From Phoronis australis (taxonomy: Eukaryota; Phoronida; Phoronidae): a stretch of 64,000 bases of DNA. Below are positions 11,713-29,198 of the stretch, piece after piece. Under the pieces are notes generated by a model. The model worked only from the letters and a program-made list of their open reading frames with translations, was not told the origin of the DNA and did no database searches. The stretch spans positions 607,273-671,272 of the forward strand of contig NMRA01000205.1 in the NCBI GenBank assembly GCA_002633005.1, read 5' to 3'. Position 1 is the first letter of the stretch; each line of letters opens with the position of its first letter. A program made the translations under genes and the position numbers.

Positions 11713-11815
11713 ATTTGTTTATCTAAACGGAATGCTATAAGCAATTCCGCAGGCATGCTCGCAGATTTTAGACGGGTAACCGGGGGAACATGGGAGATGG
11801 GGCATTCGTATTAAG

Positions 11816-12435
11816 GGGTATTTATGATCGACATATGTCCCGAATAAAGATAAATGATACGTGCGTCGCAAGCTCGTTACCAGAGATAAAAAGGAGACCG
11901 AGGTAGGCGATATAAGGTCATTTATTATGACTAAAACAATTACAATATAACGAATACAGGTAAATAACGTATAATAGGTAATCTCTGGTAAGATGGGCAG
12001 TAAAAAGCGCCGGCCACGTGGAAGTACGAGAGACTGACGAAAACTGGGAGGAAGAGGGTGGGAAAATTGAATGAGTTTTGACGTACGACAATGTGACCGG
12101 AACAAGGTGAACTGAACGAGAGGTTACAATAATAAAGAAAAAACGCCCCTAAAGACACGTGACAATCGTCAGCCTATAAGAGCCAAGAGCTGACCAAACT
12201 CGAGGCACGTGATAACGGCAGACCACTGCGAAGGCTGGGAAAACGACGTGTAGTCCTACACAAAGGAATAGACCGAGATGAGGGGGAAAAGAAGTAAGAC
12301 GAGTCCATATGCTCACATAAATATATTTAACGAGTGAAATACCATTTGTGATCGACATATGTCCCGAATAAAGATAAATTATACGTGCGTCGCAAGCTCG
12401 TTACCAGAGATGAAAAGGAGACCGAGGGGTATTTT
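11816..12435. mobile_element. 0.6-kb element with 78-bp terminal direct repeats
   Basis: Near-identical direct repeats at about 11825-11902 and 12349-12426 begin TGATCGACATATGTCCCG, contain AATAAAGATAAAT, and end GGAGACCGAG. They bound about 450 bp of interior. The flanks GGGTATTT (from 11816 and from 12427) match, which is consistent with a target duplication of about 8 bp. The structure resembles a terminal-repeat retrotransposon in miniature (TRIM), but the repeats start with TG without ending in CA, and I see no clear primer-binding site or polypurine tract. The interior ORFs are unrecognised. Confidence 0.65.
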
Positions 12436-12687
12436 TACTCATTTCAGAGGTACCTACATGTTCAACGGTTCACAAGTTAAACTTGAACTCCAAAAAATCT
12501 GAAATCTTTGTTTCTGATGGCGAGTACTTTGAGTACCCACGTCATTACATATCGTAACCCCGACAGTCTTTTCGACATGAGCAAATTCCTAACAAACAAC
12601 TCCTAGTAGCGATCATCAAAAGAAATACTATTCTTGTGATACTATGAGAAAAGGTAACCTTATTTTATAAATAACCATCTGAAATAG

Positions 12688-13311
12688 TCATTTGTGTAAT
12701 TCACAAATAGTGATCTTCACGATCTTCAAAATTCCACCTTTTTGATGGCGGTGTATTTGTCTGAGTGCTGCTGTGCTGGGCACCAAAATATTGTGTTTTT
12801 GATGAGTTTGGAATCTCAACTTCCCCTCATGAATACTTGGCAGTGTCGGATTTACATGTATAGAGAAACAAAGGGACAATTTCCCCGAACCGTCCCACCG
12901 ATAAAGGGTGCCGTCGAAAAGGCTAAACATCATTAAGCTTGGAAAAGAGAGACAGTTCATTTCATCGTCTAGTGACCCTGCAAGAAGAGACAATTTAAAG
13001 GATCTAGTTTCGGTGAAACGGTCGCGTTTTGCCAAAAAAAACTTTTGGTTTAAATCGCATGACGCTGAAACTAGTCTCAAATTGTTCCGCTCCTCAGCAG
13101 AGGTGGTTTTTGGACCACGAAAGATTTGACTGACAGACGAGTTCGTTATTGCCAGAGACCATGGTCGGCGTATAACTTGATCTTGAAGCCAACTTCTTGA
13201 GCTATCTGTTCCCATCCAAAATATATGAAATGTAAGTTCTTTCCAATAACAAAAATAACTTTTATGTGAGTTAGAAAGTTGAGACAACTGCAAGAACCGT
13301 AAGTAGGCCAA
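12688..13311 (-). other. Region open on both strands, coding status unclear
   Basis: A 207-residue minus-strand ORF spans the region. The overlapping plus-strand frame at about 12908-13129 encodes a basic stretch (KRLNIIKLGKERQF ... DNLKDLVSVKRSRFAKKN) that looks at least as protein-like. Neither is recognised, and no flanking splice sites make a convincing model. I cannot decide which strand, if either, codes. Confidence 0.2.
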
Positions 13312-14439
13312 TGTTCTTTTTGGAAGGCGAGTTTATAGCAGAACTAATGGGTTTGAAACTCTGTCATTATTGATGGGAAGTACACGTCAAAAATATAATT
13401 TCAAGAATTTTAATCCATGACATTACAATTTTAACCGCAAAATTTCTTGAATGTTCTTATGGTCGCAAATGGCGTAAACAATTGTCATTTAGGTGAATTA
13501 AAAAGATTTCGTTGATCATCCAAGAGCGTCACGTGATTGTTACAGGGATATGGTTCAGATTCAACTCTCACTGCTGAGTTGATGAGAAAAGCTGCTAATC
13601 AACTGACTCCAAGAAAAACACGCACGTCACAAAAAGTAGCAAAGTCAGCATTTGGTCTTTTCAGCGATTTGCCATGCATTAAAGAGAGGGCTCGTGTGCG
13701 GATCTTCGAATGCGGCGCCCTGGGCTCAAAAAGTCGCCAGTGAGGAAGTGCTTTACACTATAGAGCTAGCTGTATGACCATTCATAAATAGGCCTACATG
13801 CGTTGAGTACATGTACATTATAATTGTTTGCCACGGTGAATTGTTAGGTTCAAACAACCCGCAGGTTTCGGATGGTATAAACCAGGGTCGCGCACTAGAC
13901 TCGATTTGGTCTTGGAAGGAGTGACTAGTCCACGTAGTGGCTTAGAATTTTGCGGACGGTGTAGTCTAATCATGGGTGTTTAATAAACACACCCTTTTTA
14001 ATGCATCTCACTGGTAATCATTTTATTGGTCTATTCAACAAACACAGTGCGTTAAAACTGTCCTTCGTTTTGTATTACCAACAGTCACCGAATATCTCGT
14101 TAAATAATGATCATCAGCGTAAAATCGCGATCTCAAAATATAATGTCAAACCAAAATAAATTTTACATCAAAACATGGCATACACAATTTAAAACAATAC
14201 ACCAGTTACTAGCAGTTATCAAAATACTTACATGGGAGTACTCGTGGAAGTTTTTCCGAAAATACGCCGATAGGCGTACTAATACTTTTGGGTGAGCGTA
14301 TATTTTCGGTAATTCCCGGTGAATTGTGCACTGTGGATGCGCGGTGAATATACAGTATCTGTTCAAATCATGTTGGCATTTGACGTGTTGGTGACGTCGA
14401 ACCATTCGTGACGTATTCACTTCACAAAGTTTTTTCAAA

Positions 14440-16352
14440 ATGGACCTGCGAATGGCTTACAGAGACATTCGAGACTTTGCGAAAGTCACGATAGCATGGT
14501 TTATCGGCTTTATTTGGCAAATTGTGCTGAGAACGACAGGGAAAATAAACTCTGTCATGTGGAGATTCCCGTGCACTGTACCTTTTGGCAACATAGTGTA
14601 CGACAAGTGTTTAGGAGACGCATCCAAAACTGCTCAGAAAGCAGATATTGACATTGAATCAATGGAATCTGGTATCACCAGGAAGAGTATCACGTATGTA
14701 GCAGACGTCCACAAATCAAAGGGCCTCGTCAGGCGGGTCGCCAAGTGCGAAATCGAATGCGAAATCGGAAACTCGTCAAGTATTCACAAAGCAGACGATA
14801 AATGTGAAAGAAACACTTCGGAGTAAGTGTACTCCATTTTCCCACAGAAAGAGAAAAAGGGAATAAAGAGTGTCCATGAGAAGACGTATCTACTAAATGT
14901 AGATAACACGCCCATTGGTCACCATAATGCTGGATGGAGCGAACTAGTGAAATTGTATGGTAAAAACAAACCAGGCGACGTTGAAGATGTTGGACTGGTA
15001 GTCATCCAACGGTCAGGTGGCTCTGAGTTCGCTGGTGATGCTAACAGTGAGGAGATATTGCTGAAATTAGAAAGCAAACTCGTTCAAAGTGACGACTTTG
15101 AAGACGCCACAATGTCAAATTTCAATGAGTCGACTGAGAGGTCTACAGTTTCGGAGGAAATGTGTCCTATTTCCACGGAAAAGGATGAAATGGGAAAAGA
15201 AAATGTCCAAGAGATGACGGATTTGCAAAATGTAGAAAAGGCGACAACTGGTAACTCGAATGACGAAGAGCAGCAGAGGCAGCAGGAGTTACTGTCAAGT
15301 CGTAATCCAAATTTTACTGTTCCTGAAGCAGGGTCTACATCCGAGGTTAAATGCATCAAAACAGGAAATACTGAAGATTCTCCTGCGAAAGACGACGAAA
15401 CGTGTGATATCCTAGAGTTGCCTCACGGCGCAAGTTCCTCTATTAACATGGATGCTTCAGAAAGCATCCGTCGTACCTCTGCATGTGTGGAGGATAATGG
15501 CAAGAGAGAAGTCGTGAAATTGGATAACAGAAACAAGCCAGGCGACGTTGAATATCAGTAAGTCAGTCACCCGTCATCTATCGCTGTGTTCGCTGAAGAT
15601 GCTGATAACAAGAAAAAAGTCCCGAGACCAGAAAGTAAAACCTTTGAAAGTGACAGCTTGGAAGACGCTACATTGTCTGAATTCACTGAGTCGACTGAAT
15701 CGACAGTTTCCCCTGTCATCCGGAAGACGTTTACACAGTACACTCAAAGCTCTGCAGCTGAGACTGTGCAGCAAATCAAGCGTCGAAGGTATACGACCAG
15801 AAGTTAAAAATATGCATAGTTTCGCACAGTTGCCTCAAGATGCTATTTCTTCTCTTGCTGCAAGTCTATTAGTCACAAATCACCAATGAAGCCAAGATCG
15901 AACGGGAGGGACTTGAGGATGTTCGTCTTGATTTTGACACACCGTCTCCTGTTGCAACATTGTCTCAGTGTGATTTATCGTTCGCTACGGAAGACACTTC
16001 AGTTGACACTGAATGCAAGAAGAAAAGCAAAACAAAATTGCAAAGTAGCATCAATTCAATCACCACTAAAGACATTCGCCCAGAAGACGCCAAGAAGTAT
16101 GGATTCGCATATGTGCCTCTTGATGATGTTTCTTCCGTTTCAGAGGACGGAGATTTTACGGATAAACGAAGTATTTTGATACGTGAGGGACTTTTCAAAC
16201 GTTTGAAATCACGATTCAGACGACACAGTCACGTGGGGATGGAATCTACAACTTCCTCTTTCCAGACGCAGAGTATCGCTTCACGATGGCGGCATTTGAT
16301 GTGTTGTTATGCTTGTGAAGATCAGAACACATATGCCATATTCCATAACTGA
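14440..16352 (+). pseudogene. Acidic internally repeated protein-like region with in-frame stops
   Basis: The frame opened by ATG at 14440 stays protein-like to about 15780, interrupted only by TAA at 14824-14826 and TAA at 15559-15561. Coding-like sequence then shifts frame near 15780 (IRPEVKNMHSFAQLPQDAISS) and again near 15875, continuing to a stop at 16350-16352. The N-terminus has a hydrophobic stretch (VTIAWFIGFIWQIVL, residues about 17-31), perhaps a signal anchor. The rest is acidic and Ser/Thr-rich with internal repeats: NKPGDVEDV/NKPGDVEYQ; SDDFEDATMSNFNES/SDSLEDATLSEFTES; IRPEVKNMHSFAQLP/IRPEDAKKYGFAYVP. Both in-frame TAAs sit inside GTAAGT, a consensus 5' splice site, so an unrecognised multi-exon gene is an alternative to a decayed one. 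No family recognised. Confidence 0.5.
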
Positions 16353-18720
16353 CGGACTTAATTATAAGCTCAGTTTGGAGAGCTTTTTAACACTTTTAAC
16401 ACTAATGCTTGTTACAAAATACACAGCACCTGCACGTTTATGTTTTGCAATAATTAAGTATCTCTTGCGGATACATACACTGAATGTAATTGCATGACGA
16501 AAGCCAAAATAAAATGAAGGTGCAGTTGTAAAGTGTGTATTGATTGGTGCTTAAGTTGAAACTTGGGTTACTTGCTTTTCCTACTCATTAGTTTAGCAAG
16601 ACACTTCTCTTATATACTTTCTACTAAGATTGGTATCACAAGACACGTGTCAAGGGTGTAAAGCGTTCAGCCAAGGCCTGGCTTTTTGAACAAGTAAAAT
16701 GGATGCCAAAACGTTCCATTTTCAGGGGCATGCATAAGGTCGTAACAGAGTGTAGCCACAGATCGTAACACTGCACTAACTCGGGACAGTTATCAGATCA
16801 CATCCAAATTCCAAAATTCCGATCAACGCATTTTTACTTAGGGCCCTGATTTAACTATCATGTTAACTTTACACTTTGTCCACACGATATACGCGGGGAA
16901 CAATCTATTGTCCACTTTTATTTCAAAAATTCCTCATATTCCATAACTGCTATTTTGCATCACTGCATGCTGACGGAAGATGACATTAAAACTTCTTATA
17001 CGGCCCAGTGCAACCTAATTACCCGACCGAGGTAAGGAAAACGTTGAAGCCAGTTTATCAAAGTTATCACTTTCTCCTTTGCATTGTTTATGTACTGCAA
17101 TAAAGCAGCTTTGAAGTATCTTACAAAGAAGGGTCAACCCACCATATCAAAACTGATTGGGAGTATTTTGTCCAAGGTTTGGATGGTATCATGGTACGAA
17201 AAAGCCTGTATGCAGATTTATACGCTCAGCCGCGCGGCGCACACTATCGGATAGCAACTAGGCAGATCGTACATTCGATTCGTTATCTGAATACTGAAAG
17301 CTTTTCATATTATGTACCCCCATCGGAAACCCCTATCATTTTCTTGACTTATCACAGTCGGCTGGTGTGTTGATATCATCCTTGTAACCACCACATTACC
17401 AGCTCACTATAACCACAACCTGAATGGCTGATCGCTTACAGGGACAGTAAAAATTAAGTGGTCTGCTCAAGGAGCGCCACCAATAAGAAGCATCGCCGAC
17501 GTTAGGCATCTGTGTCGATTGATAACGCGATTGCTAACCAGAACAATCGTGTCAGGTAAAGCACTCTTCGAACACAACACATTGAAAAGTGGCGTAGATC
17601 AGGGGCGCATCCAGGATTTTGAGTTAGGGGGGACAGGGCAGAGTATTAGCCAGGATTTTGCCCGTCAAGCATTCGCACCCCCGAACAAGGGGTTGGGCCC
17701 CTAAATATGAAAAGATATATATTTTCAAACATCAGTAAATGTGCAGCAATTGGTGTCATCAGTCACGTCATCAATTTTTCTCAAATGATATAAAATTTCG
17801 AGAAAAAAACAAAAAATAGAGCAACAGCTGTCTCCGTTATCCCTTGCCAGAGAGGAGCCTCAGGAAAAATATAGTTTTGTATTCGCAAAATTGTTTTATT
17901 GATTTTAAAATTTTCTTGATTTTTCAAAATACGTATATGAATTATTAAGTGCATGTTTTCAAGAGCGTTTAGACGACCTATGCTGCAAAAACAGAGACCC
18001 TAACAACAATGACCTGGCCAGGGCCCTCAAAGGGTAAACCATGCACTGATACTGGGTTGTCAAATGTTCTCTTGGATTTTCTCTCATACATATTCGGAGT
18101 CTTTTTTTCAACTGTCTGCGGCATCACGCCTATGTCGGTTGCTACGGTTTAACCCTGACGCCTGCAAGTTTTTGGGGGGTACGTGCCCCCACGGCCCCAC
18201 GCTTCCTACGGCCCTGATATGCCCCAACAAGGTGTGGCAGGCAAAAAACGAGATTACACAGTACTTCGGGAGAGCGACAAAGCCGCTTCCGCTTGATACC
18301 GAATCAGATTTGAGGTCAGAAATTTACTTCTACATAGTAATTTAATTTAAAAAAACAAATTAAGAGATTCCAATGTCAACCCCTCCCACTTCCCAAATAT
18401 ATTTTAGCTTTCGACATCAGCTAGAATCCAAATTCACCCGCTTTCTCTACCAACTAGACAGTATCATCGTCTAGCTGGAGCAGAGACGGCGGCATTCAGT
18501 TGCCCAAATCGTCAACTGGCATTTTCACGAAAGACGTCGCTCTAGTCGGTTGGCGACTAATACACACAGTGTTGGCTTACGTAGAAAATGGTCAGTGGTC
18601 ATATCCCCTGCCGTAAACGAATATTTAATTTTCACAATTTCTTAGAATTTAGGCATGTAATATGATGTATTGAATACAAATAATAATAATAATAATGATG
18701 ATAATATCTAAATAGTACAT
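16353..18720. other. Non-coding stretch with repeat fragments
   Basis: No gene is supported. It contains a fragment of the CAGTGG-type MITE family near 17600-17702 (GGCGCATCCAGGATTTTGAG, ending GGGCCCC) and a short AAT microsatellite near 18681-18698. Confidence 0.4.
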
Positions 18721-18789
18721 GGGCGGCGCACCACAGGGGGCTGAGGGGCTTTAGCCCCCACTTAATTTTTTCAGTGCTGCGCCGCCTAT
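18721..18789. repeat. Short GC-rich inverted-repeat element, copy 2
   Basis: 69 bp with ends GGGCGGCGCACC and GCTGCGCCGCC forming an inverted repeat of about 9 bp. The interior (CACAGGGGGCTGAGGGGC, then AGCCCCC) matches the element at 3821-3893. Confidence 0.6.
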
Positions 18790-18946
18790 ATCTACGTATT
18801 ATGAGGACCATTTTCCGTTGGAATAAAACAACTGTTTTTGTTGAATAACACAGTGAATTAATAATTCGATTTTTGTTGTAGTGTAGGTATAGTAATTTTT
18901 TTTATATTTCATTTTGGTAAAAGAGGAAAATGTCTATTAGCAGTAG

Positions 18947-19186
18947 TTTAGCAGTGGCAGATTTACGTCATTCAGTAAGGGCCGGGGGTTAGGATATTCG
19001 CGCGAATCCGAGACGCGTACACCAAGCGGGGGGAGTTTCCCCCTCCCGAGTAAGATTTTTTGTTTTTTTGTGGCTGATTTCCTTTCCTGGCGACGTTTTT
19101 TTTACTATGAATTTTTATTTTTGATCCAGTCCCGGAGGATTAAAATCTCTGGAAGCCCTTCCCCCTGCAGATCCGCCTCTGTTTAG
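18947..19186. mobile_element. CAGTGG-type MITE with 5-bp target duplication, copy A
   Basis: The element 18952-19181 begins CAGTGGCAGATTTACG and ends GCAGATCCGCCTCTG, an imperfect terminal inverted repeat. The 5-bp sequence TTTAG precedes (18947-18951) and follows (19182-19186). The interior matches the copy at 28069-28305 block by block (CAGTAAGG, CGAATCCGAG(A/G)CGCG, TTTCCC(C/T)CTCCCG, AAGATTTTTT, TTTTTATTTTTGA). It is non-coding. The terminal motif is reminiscent of hAT-group MITEs, but the 5-bp duplication is shorter than the usual 8 bp. Confidence 0.75.
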
Positions 19187-22100
19187 AGAAGTGAGATACC
19201 TAAACCTGCCCACTATGAAAAGTAATTTCTCTAATAACTATGTCCACCAAGCTCATGATGACAGTGAGTGATCATCTGATGACAGTGAGTGATCATCCGT
19301 GATAACGCAATGCGGTGTGATGTTTTACTTTCTAAGCAAAAAGTTTCAGTATTATTTTTTCTTTTATAACTTATTTTGATGGCCATGGCATTTCCCATGA
19401 AAAAAGAAAAACAAATTAAGGGATCTTTTTTGCTCAAATAGCATCACCAAGAATGCACAATTTATCCTCAAAAGTGTGCCAATTTCAATATTACCTCTAC
19501 TCCGCGCATTTCACGAGATGGCGATTGTGTTATAGACTATAAAATTAGTTTGATTAGTGATGGAATCCATGTAGGATAAAGTTTCTTCCATAATAAATTA
19601 AAATTGCCCTTTGATTTCAGTAACACCCAATTTCTGCACTTGGATTTGCCTAGCTGTTTAGTATTATTGTGATGTCACGCACTATAACAAATGGCCAAAA
19701 TAACAAAAATGCAGAGCAAAATTTACAGTTTTCTAACTTAATTTATAACTTGAAATACAAAATGGTATTCAAATATTTCTTAAGTTACTCAATGTGGTAA
19801 AAACTATGATTGCTTTACGGCTTTTTGGCCAACAGCGTTGAACACCTTTGAATAAAGATCTGCATGAGAAATACGCTAGATGGTAGTGGAATGTGAAATT
19901 GAGCAAAGCAATGTACAGTACAATCCAAAAGTATTCATTAGAGAAAAAATTACCCAGAATTCCCTGTCATATTGGCTGGGCGGAAGTCAAATTCATCACC
20001 AGATTTGACTTTCCTGGTGACTGAGAATGATGGGGGAACTAACAATACATTTAGTAATGTCACCAACAGCCATTTTGTAATTAGTTTTGCCACTCTAATC
20101 GGTTTTCCACTCATTTTTGCCATTAACAGAATTAGATGTTAAGACCGAAAATAGTATTTTGTCTGATTACTGACATTTGTCTTGTACAGTAGAAATTCAA
20201 GTATTACAATAAGTGACAACTTGATATAATGTTGCTTCAAGACCTTAACTGTTATGGTAATGCAACAAAGAATAATAATTTTTGATAAAAACATATCAAA
20301 GTAAAGACGAACCTACACTATCACTTCCAATAATTTTGCCCAAAAATAACTGACAAAAATTTTCATGTTTAGATTTCACAAAGGCTAACTGCCTTAATGA
20401 CGCTATTTCAAGACACCTGTAGTTTTCAATCACAAATTTATGAGTCACACAAACACTCAGAAGGAAATCGGGTGAAAGCAATCACTGAATCATTTGAAAA
20501 TAAGTCGACATGATTTTGCCTCGAACTTGTGCCAATTTCTTGCAACCGAAGAGCTCCAATAAAGGGCCACCGTTAAAACCTGAGCCTCGTGTCAAAAAAT
20601 TCATTTCCTCCACTTAATGTACAGTTAAAAAATTGGTCTCATTCCAATCCTTGGAAATGATTTCCAGGCTAAAGAAAAGCAGACAAGCTGTTTTGGCTTC
20701 AGACCATAACCATGGAGTCGCTTGTGGATTCGCTTCAGTCAGCAATACTGTATCACAGGGAAAGTCAGACAATTCAACTAACTAATATTAACTCAAACAC
20801 AGGAATAAGAACCAAATGACGATGTTTGGAAGGGTAAATACAACTAAACAAAGTCATATCAGCTTCAATCCTTTTCAAAACTACAACACATCAAAACCAG
20901 GAAAGACAGTACAGCACTGTAATACCACATTAGTTCTAATGCAGACCCTTGCCTGTGAGGTTTATATTCCAATCCTGCAATTGTTGGCAGGATTATTTTA
21001 TGTAAATGAGAAACTTGAAATTCACCAGGTGGCACTAGCGAACACCAAGCAGTTCCACTCGTAATAATGCACGTAGCCAGGTCAAGTGGAACCCCAGCCT
21101 ACCTTACTCTAAGTCCCCAAAATGCTCAGTAAGCTTATGTAGGGCCCTAGAAAAATGTCAAAAATTAGGTTAAATTTTGGAAGATCATATCTCAGAAAAG
21201 GCTGATTAGATTCATGTGAAACTTTTAGATCATATGTTTCATGCAATGTTCTTCAATACAGGATATGGAATGGTTTTAAAATAATCCATTATTGCATTAA
21301 GGCCTTTCAAAAATAAGACTTTTACGATTTTAAAGAAAAATGTATAAAAGCTGAATAAAACATAAACGGAAAACTGTAAAGCGTTTTTGAGAGCTGATTT
21401 TGAACATTTATATCAAATAAAACTTGATCGTGTTGATGATCCAAACTCTTTTGCAGGACTGCTTATGTCACTTTCTATTCATTAGTGGATAGTAAATACA
21501 CATCAGGGGAATACAAACATTAGAAAAATGTTACTCCGAGATGACCAAGGCTCGGTATTTTTACAAAATGTTACAACGCGAATGAAAAAGGGGAGGAATG
21601 TATTAAGAAATCTCATGGAAAGCAGTGGCAAGTATTGACGAATCTACCTACATCAAGGTTATTACGCAAAGACCTAGAAAAAATGTTCGAATCTGAAGTA
21701 CAGTATTGCATTCGCACTTCGCAATTGTTGATCAAACATTTTGCAAAGTAATGTAATTTTGAACGCATTGCAGCCTGGAAATAATTTAAAGACATGATCT
21801 CAGTAACAAGTGGTTATGCACATGTTCTCAAAGACTGAATTTTTGCTCAAGTGAGACAGAAATGTTTTTCAGAAATAGTTATGTGGAACAGAACACCAAT
21901 TTCTGACTTAAATCTCAAGTCACATTTCATGAAGCAGACACCATATCACAGATTATGGTTGATCGGATTCAAATAAAACTTTCAGATTCTATGCTCTATA
22001 CACAGTTCTCCAAAAATCTGACAGGGATTGTTTTTAAAACGATTTATTTTTCAGGGCTTGGAATGTACAACGACAAAAAGAGGAAAATTTTCCAGGTGAT

Positions 22101-22452
22101 GTATCGTTCCACACATAAATAGGCTTGCGTGATAGAAATTCTGTTTTGTGTTGTAAAATTTGTCTGAACTAATTTTTTTTTGCACGAATAAAGACAAAAT
22201 AATGATAAAAAGGAGACAAAAACAGGAAACTGAAAATCAAATAAGAGGAAATCGAAACAAAAAAGAGGAAATCCTCTTAACAGAGGAAATTTCCAAGCCC
22301 TGATTTTTGCGAGTGGGGCAGAATCCACCAACTTGTGGATAAGACTCCACATAACATGGCTTACTCCAACACTTTATATATCCTCCTTTAAACACGCAGA
22401 GAAACCACTGAGATCCTTGAGCAGCAATCGGTCATTCAATTCATCACAAGTC
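19187..22452. other. Non-coding stretch, partly 3' flank of ICMT
   Basis: AT-rich sequence without a supported gene. A 21-bp near-repeat (TGATGACAGTGAGTGATCAT) occurs twice at about 19256-19297. The part close to 22452 should contain the ICMT 3' untranslated region on the minus strand. Confidence 0.4.
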
Positions 22453-27598
<5,146 letters not shown>

Positions 27599-28063
27599 GA
27601 TAGATTATTGATGCAACGAGAAATGGAAAATCAACTTGCGCAAACTAACAGTTTTATAAGAAGGCACGACCCGTCAAACTGTGCAGCCCATTTCAAACAA
27701 CATGTGGCTTTGCAACAGAAACATTACGAAGTTACTTACCATGAAAAATTTAAATAACAAAGAATATTGACTATTAGGACGTAAGATTTAAGAATTTAGG
27801 TATATTTTTATTGTATTTTAAGCTTATTAGTTAAAATTATCTGTATTTATGGGTTTTGCGAATCTTTAAGTAGTATTAAGATTATCTTTGCACACTCATG
27901 GAAGGAAAGTCTCTTGCAGTGTTTAGTGTTTAGGGTAAGTGTTTGAGAGAGTTTGTCTTTCAAATCGTCAAATACCTATTGCTTGAGACTGGCATATATT
28001 GTTGTTCGTTGTAGATGCGACGTGTGTTGTCTTATATTTGTAAGTCAGTGTGGTTAATTGCCG

Positions 28064-28310
28064 TAACACAGTGGCAGATCTACGATTTCAGTAAGGGGGG
28101 GTTTAGGATTCGAAAGAATCCGAGGCGCGTAGCGCCGAGGAGAAGGAAGGTCGCGAGAGGGTTTCCCTCCTCCCGTGTAAGATTTTTTGGGATTTTTAGT
28201 AGCTAATTTCGTTTTTCTGGCGATATTTTTTCCAGTTTTTATTTTTGACCCTGTCCCGAGGGGGGGTTTAAACCCCCTGAACCCCCCCCTGTAGATCCGC
28301 CTCTGTAACA
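28064..28310. mobile_element. CAGTGG-type MITE with 5-bp target duplication, copy B
   Basis: The element 28069-28305 begins CAGTGGCAGATCTACG and ends CTGTAGATCCGCCTCTG, so the termini are inverted repeats. TAACA precedes (28064-28068) and follows (28306-28310). It shares its interior with the copy at 18952-19181 and has no coding capacity. Confidence 0.78.
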
Positions 28311-29198
28311 CACTGGCCGCAGACATATTGTAAGTCAGTCTTCTGTATCACTATCAACACTAGGCAATGACCATCGCCTCTGTTGGCCCGAAGCAGAGGC
28401 AATGTAGAGGCTATAGGCGCTCTGTACGCCGGAAGCTTTTCGGCGAATTATGCCTCGCACCGACTAAACCATCAAAGTCACGTTGTTATAAATACCTTTT
28501 GCGCATAGAGGAACACCTTAGGAGGTTGTCGATGTGTTTAATTCCTTCCAACTCGAACAAATACTCCCGTTATCAAACTTTTTCTTCGAGCAGTCCCTAT
28601 TTCAGTTCCCAAAATCGTGAACTCACCATTTTTATACTGCGCACGCTCCAACTTCTACCGCGCTCGCTAGGTGATGTGAATTCATGACCTCAATCTTTAA
28701 ATAGGCCAAAGGTGAGTCATTGCGGTCTTGTCAGTCAAATGTTCGTTTCCAAAATGCCACCACTTATACTTGTCTTTAATTGGCGTTACTTGAAACTGTT
28801 TGTATTTCAATGAATTATTGTTTGTATTTCATAAAAATAAATGCTGTTGCTATAACATTTAAAAGTCTTTGTGCACATATTTGACATTTTAATGTTTAAC
28901 AACACGGCAAATGCACGGCTGGTTCCCGGCAGCACGTACGCGAAGGGCGGGAACTTCAGCTTTCAAAGTTCGCCGGTAGGTCCGCAACTTCTGACCTTCG
29001 GCATGGTTAAAAAATGAAAAAGTTGATCTCACGATTTTGGGAACTGAAATGGGGACTGCTCGAAGAAAAAGTTTGATAACGGGAGTATTTGTTCGAGTTG
29101 GAAGGAATTAAACATATCGACAACCTCCTAAGGTGTTCCTCTATGCGCAAAAGGTATTTGTAACAACGTGACTTTGATGGTTTAGTCGGTGCGAGGCA

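Noticed and set aside
14822-14847. A 25-nt intron (GTAAGT...CCCACAG) at the first in-frame TAA
   Set aside because: It is shorter than credible animal introns, and removing 25 nt would break the frame, since the sequence on both sides is already in the same frame.
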